Notes under the pieces: generated by a model | Told to the model about the DNA's origin: nothing | Database searches by the model: none | The model's input: the letters and a program-made list of their open reading frames with translations, nothing else | Program-made: the position numbers and the translations under genes | Assembly (NCBI GenBank): GCA_024275095.1 | Contig: JAJRZV010000069.1 | Coordinates: 1-41,456, forward strand | Reading direction: 5' to 3' | Source: a bacterium | Lineage (GTDB): Bacteria > JAJRZV01 | DNA: 41,456 nt | Part shown: positions 37,366-41,456 of the stretch, one piece after another | Position numbering within the stretch: position 1 is the stretch's first letter | Layout: the number at the start of each line of letters is the position of its first letter

Positions 37366-37746
37366 ATGAACCTTGAACAAACCTTAAAAGCTTTGCTGGA
37401 GAAGGTTCAGAGCATTTCCCGCTCTGAAACCGTTGTGGGTGAACCGAGGCAAATAGGAGAGGCCACGCTTGTGCCTATTTCGCGACTACGCGTGGGTTTT
37501 GCAGTGGGTACTCACGACCGAGGCCAATCAGAAGCAAAAGGGAAGGCCGAGGGCGGTGTGACAGGTGGGGGAATCCTTGTGGACCCTGTGGCCATTCTTT
37601 ACATTAACAAAGAAGGTCAGGCTCAACTGTTCTTGCTGGCCAAGGAGGGTACTCCCGTGCTTGCTCGTATTATAGATCTTATTCCTGATGCTGTTGACCG
37701 CATCATTGGCAGGAAAAAAGAGGAAGAGGGGAAGCAAAAGGATTGA
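37366..37746 (+). CDS. GerW/YtfJ-like protein
   Basis: VVGEPRQIGEATLVPISRLRVGFAVGT...GGVTGGGILVDPVAILYINKEG. Confidence 0.85.
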   Translation: MNLEQTLKALLEKVQSISRSETVVGEPRQIGEATLVPISRLRVGFAVGTHDRGQSEAKGKAEGGVTGGGILVDPVAILYINKEGQAQLFLLAKEGTPVLARIIDLIPDAVDRIIGRKKEEEGKQKD

Positions 37747-38582
37747 TTCCGGCTTTTTCAACCCATTTCTTTGTATACGCTCCGCTCAGCGTAAACCATC
37801 TTCGTATGCTTGTTAAACACGGGTTTTCGTATGTTGAACTGTGGTGTGCGGAGGGACATATTCACTTTGCTCCGCAGTCATGGAGGGAACTGAAAAGATG
37901 GTGTGCAGACTGCGGGGTTCAGGTAAAAGCAGGGCATGGTCCTTTTTACGATCGGGTAACGCAGGATCCTTCTCTTCGTCGTGTTTTCCATCTTTCGGAC
38001 GAAGGGTCTTCCGGCCGGGAGGCCATGGACTGGACTCGTCGCGCTCTTGAGTTTTTGAGTGAGTTACAGGCAGAAATAATGGTCATACACACAGGATTCC
38101 ACAAGGGTGACCTGTTCGTGCGCATGGATCGCCTGGCAGAACGTGTAAGAACAATACTCGATGAATGGGATATTAGTCTTGCATTTGAAACTGAACCCCA
38201 TACTTACTGCAGTGCATCCGTAATGACCACGTTCATTGAGACGTATCTGGATGCGCACCCCAGGGCAGGAATATGCCTGGACCTGGGCCATGCGAATGTG
38301 TACGGTGGTGTGATGGAAGAGCTGAAGAGCGCGACGAAACGGCTTCTGTACGTGCACGCATCCGATAATTCAGGAACAGCCGATGCCCATCTGGTTCCTG
38401 GAGAAGGAAATATTTCCTGGAGCAGGGTTCTTGAGGAGCTCGAAAAGAGAAAAACTCCCCTTCAGTATTTTACACTTGAGATAAGAGACCATACGCGTGG
38501 AAAGGCCACATTCAGTGAACTGGAAAATGTAATAGAGCAGTGTGCCAGGTGGAGAGATGAACACAGACGTTATTTCTCGTGA
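37743..38582 (+). CDS. Sugar phosphate isomerase/epimerase (xylose isomerase-like TIM barrel)
   Basis: FSYVELWCAEGH, KAGHGPFYD, IMVIHTGFHKGD, LAFETEPH, GICLDLGHANV, LLYVHASDNSG, HLVPGEGNISW; TTG start overlapping previous stop. Confidence 0.88.
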   Translation: MIPAFSTHFFVYAPLSVNHLRMLVKHGFSYVELWCAEGHIHFAPQSWRELKRWCADCGVQVKAGHGPFYDRVTQDPSLRRVFHLSDEGSSGREAMDWTRRALEFLSELQAEIMVIHTGFHKGDLFVRMDRLAERVRTILDEWDISLAFETEPHTYCSASVMTTFIETYLDAHPRAGICLDLGHANVYGGVMEELKSATKRLLYVHASDNSGTADAHLVPGEGNISWSRVLEELEKRKTPLQYFTLEIRDHTRGKATFSELENVIEQCARWRDEHRRYFS

Positions 38583-39627
38583 GACTATTGAAAAATCCCT
38601 GAAAGAACATACGCATTTCTCTGCGTCCCTTCAGAAAGTGATTCTTCTCAAAGGTGATGCTTCTACACGCAGCTATGCGCGCCTTACGCTCGTAAATGGC
38701 ACGAGCCTTGTGGCCATGATTCTGGGTAATCCTGAGAAGGCAATTGTTCCAGAAGAATTTGTTGAAGCGCAGGCTTCCTTTTCTGAACTTCCTTTTATCA
38801 ATATACACCGGTATCTTCAAAGAGCTGGTGTGCGGGTTCCGGAGATATACGGATACGATCGGAAAAAAGGTATCCTGTATCTCGAAGATTTTGGTGATCA
38901 ACTGCTCGAAGGTGTGGTTCACAGAGTCGGACATTTTCCTGTGGAACTTTATCAGTGTGCTATTGACGAAATGGTAAAAATGCAGGCGTTCAGCCTGGAG
39001 CATAAAGACAGAAGCTGTTACGCATTTCGTCTTGCTTTTACAGAGGGTGTGTTTTTCTGGGAGTTTGATCACTTTGTCGAATACTGCGTGGAAAAAGAAT
39101 TTCGCCTTCCCCTTTCACGCGGAGAAAAAAGCAGCATGCTGGATTTGTTCAGAGCGGCTTCTCAAACCCTCGCAAAACATTCACGTGTGTTCACCCACCG
39201 GGATTTTCACAGTCGAAACCTTATGGTTCTTTCGGACAGATGCATTGGTGTTCTGGACTTCCAGGATGCAGTCACCGGACCCGTTTTTTATGACCTCGCG
39301 TCACTGCTCCGGGATGCTTATGTGGAAGTGCCAGAGGAGATGGAGGACAAACTACTCGCGTATTACAGTGAAAGTGCAGTTTCCTATCTCACTGGAGCTG
39401 AAATGGAAGATTTTCAATATCTATTCGAACTGAGTGCCTTGCAACGTGATCTTAAAGCAGCGGGCAGGTTTTGCTATATTAAGCTGAAAAAACACAACCC
39501 TGCGTTCATGGTGCATGTTCCTCCTGCGCTGAGAAAAGCAGTAAGAGCTGCCCGCTGTCTTGAGAAAATGAGTTCGGAATGGAAAATAATCTTAGAGGTG
39601 GTAGAGAAACTTCTGGCGAGCATGTGA
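38557..39627 (+). CDS. Aminoglycoside phosphotransferase-fold kinase, AmgK-like (COG3178 type)
   Basis: LKGDASTRSYARLTL, ILYLEDFGDQLL, VFTHRDFHSRNLMVLSDRCIGVLDFQDAVTGPVFYDLASLLRDAYVEV. Confidence 0.88.
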   Translation: MNTDVISRETIEKSLKEHTHFSASLQKVILLKGDASTRSYARLTLVNGTSLVAMILGNPEKAIVPEEFVEAQASFSELPFINIHRYLQRAGVRVPEIYGYDRKKGILYLEDFGDQLLEGVVHRVGHFPVELYQCAIDEMVKMQAFSLEHKDRSCYAFRLAFTEGVFFWEFDHFVEYCVEKEFRLPLSRGEKSSMLDLFRAASQTLAKHSRVFTHRDFHSRNLMVLSDRCIGVLDFQDAVTGPVFYDLASLLRDAYVEVPEEMEDKLLAYYSESAVSYLTGAEMEDFQYLFELSALQRDLKAAGRFCYIKLKKHNPAFMVHVPPALRKAVRAARCLEKMSSEWKIILEVVEKLLASM

Positions 39628-40700
39628 TGCCTGCCCAGGAAAAGAATTTAGTATGGGTGATGGAGCGCGTGCCTTCCGAACGTTTCCCCTATCGTCTGAC
39701 AATCCAGACTGAGGCCGGTAGAGTGATACTTGCTCTGCGTGTGCAGGATCGGTGGCCCGGTTCCAGAGGAAACATTTTTTGCATCCGAGACGAGGGCAGG
39801 AGTGGCCTTCCAGAACCCTTGGAAGAGGTCGAACGTGTCCCCGTAGTCTCGTTCAAACGATACGGCCACCGTGTTTCGGTGGTGCTTCAACGTGCTTCGT
39901 GTCGGAAGTGTGATTTTTTGTTTTTAAAAAAGTCGTATAAGACAAAAAGCGGATTTTATGAACAAATATTCTGGCAGACGGAACAGGCTCTGCGTGAGAG
40001 GCGTCCCCGGGTGAAACTCAGCATCAGGGGGTCTCCTGCACTGGAAATATTGATTGATAGAAACGAGCGTTATCCATGGCGTTTCCCGGGTTGCCGTGTT
40101 GAAAGGGAGTCTCTTCCTGCTGGAGATTATGCACTTCTCGGTAACGGAGTGATCCAGGCTGTGGTGGAGCGCAAGACATACTCTGATTTACTGGCTGCCT
40201 TTGGTATTCTTCCATCCTTTCATCAACGGCTTAACGAAATGGAGTCCTACCCACGGGCAGCTCTCGTAATTGAGGCACACTACGCGGATTTTCTGAACCC
40301 CTCACGCAATCGCTTTTACAGCATTTCTTTTACCACCCAGGCCATTGCCGAAATTTACGCACTGCACCCACACCTTCAAGTTGTATTTGCTGGTAATCGG
40401 AAACTTGCCAATTAATGGACATTAAACTATTTTCAAAAGGTTCTTGCGCGCTTGCAGGAGTCAGCACGGATGCCTGCTGTTGCTGAAGAGATGCTGGAGC
40501 ACTCGATTGAAAGGTCGCAACCCCTTCACTGGAAGGAAATTGAAAGAAGTCTCAAGAACAGCACGCTGGAATGTTTTACATTGAGGGATTTGATGGAACA
40601 TTTCGTCGATGCTTCTGAAAAAAGTATCCGGAAGGCTCTGAATTCTCTCAAAAAGCAGGGCATCGTGGAATGTACAGGCCGCGGTCGTGGTGCAAAATAG
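39627..40700 (+). CDS. ERCC4 (XPF-type) nuclease-domain protein with C-terminal helical/winged-helix region; interrupted by in-frame TAA at 40413-40415
   Basis: EILIDRNERYPW...GDYALLGNGVIQAVVERKTYSDLLAAF; frame continues VVFAGNRKLAN*WTLNYFQKVLARLQESARMPAVAEEM... Confidence 0.8.
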
Positions 40701-40707
40701 GTGAAGG

Positions 40708-41456
40708 TTACTTGATGCGTGCCAGGACTTTATGCCCTTTTTTTAAATTCAACGTTATCCGGGCATTTCCCTGATTAACGGAAATTTCGAGCAGTCCTCT
40801 GCTACCCGGAAGTGCAAGGGGTGTACCGGGAGGGACACTGGCATAGCATTTTCCGACCTGAATTGTGTTCGGGAGTGTTTCTACTTCAACCTTTTCAAAA
40901 CGCTCATCCCATTCAATATTGGTAACGGCATTGCCGAAGCGGTCAAAAAAGAGAATTTCACCTTCCCAACCATTTTCTGCAGGTCGAGGTTTTGGAATGG
41001 ATAGTTTTGTAAATGGGGGTGCACAGGGTATTCCCAGTCCGTTGAGTGGGGTCCCTGATGCTATGTGTGCACCAACCGGTGCAAATACATCCCGGCCGTG
41101 GAAAGTACTGGATATTGGATGGAGTAAATGTTGTGATGTGTAATCGATTTCTCGGATTTCTTCTGCATCATCCAGTGCGAACGAAAACACCCCGTTGTCT
41201 GGCCCTACAAACACATGTTCCATATACCGTACGATAAGTCCACGTCGCTGTGTGCCGACTCCCGGGTCAACCACACAAATGTGTACAGTTCCTGGAGGGT
41301 AAAAACGCCATGAAGTTTGAAGGAGAAATTGAGCATGAAGTATGTCTCCTGGTTCAATCATGTGGGAAATATCAACGATTGTAGCTTCTGGAGAGATTGA
41401 AAGAATAATTCCTTTCATCGCACCCACATATTCATCCTGAAGCCCGAAATCAGTAA
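40708..41456 (-). CDS. SAM hydroxide adenosyltransferase / DUF62 family (5' partial, runs off window end)
   Basis: Reverse frame starts TDFGLQDEYVGAMKGIILSISPEATIVDISHMIEPGDILHAQFLL, VVDPGVGTQRRGLIV, VGPDNGVFSFA, FDRFGNAVTNI. Confidence 0.95.
   Translation of the reverse strand, partial: TDFGLQDEYVGAMKGIILSISPEATIVDISHMIEPGDILHAQFLLQTSWRFYPPGTVHICVVDPGVGTQRRGLIVRYMEHVFVGPDNGVFSFALDDAEEIREIDYTSQHLLHPISSTFHGRDVFAPVGAHIASGTPLNGLGIPCAPPFTKLSIPKPRPAENGWEGEILFFDRFGNAVTNIEWDERFEKVEVETLPNTIQVGKCYASVPPGTPLALPGSRGLLEISVNQGNARITLNLKKGHKVLARIK

Overview
This 41.5 kb window is gene-dense chromosome from a diderm (Gram-negative-type) bacterium: there are signal peptides, lipoboxes, outer-membrane beta-barrels, parvulin chaperones and a pentaheme cytochrome. 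I saw no tRNA, rRNA, CRISPR array or mobile element. Recognisable genes include leuS, a Trm112-like gene, an FmdB-type zinc ribbon, queF, rpoZ-spoT/relA, rpmB, gpsA, mfd, three PpiC/SurA-type genes, pdxA, uvrA, tilS, 3-hydroxyacyl-CoA dehydrogenase and enoyl-CoA hydratase, a GerW-like gene, an AmgK-like kinase, an ERCC4 nuclease and a SAM hydroxide adenosyltransferase (partial). The most unusual signal is three apparently intact genes each interrupted by one in-frame TAA with the same frame continuing: mfd (26048-26050), an ERCC4-domain nuclease (40413-40415) and an unknown minus-strand gene (18806-18808). TAA is also the normal terminator of many neighbouring genes, so wholesale reassignment is excluded. 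Readthrough or suppression, real nonsense mutations, and assembly or sequencing error remain possible. Secondary signals are apparently leaderless genes with -10 boxes 7-8 nt from the start codon, a porin plus multiheme cytochrome operon with heavy gene overlap, a BtrH-like/acyl-CoA synthetase pair, and a QueF with the catalytic His apparently replaced by Met. Family calls come from motif recognition only; no search was run.
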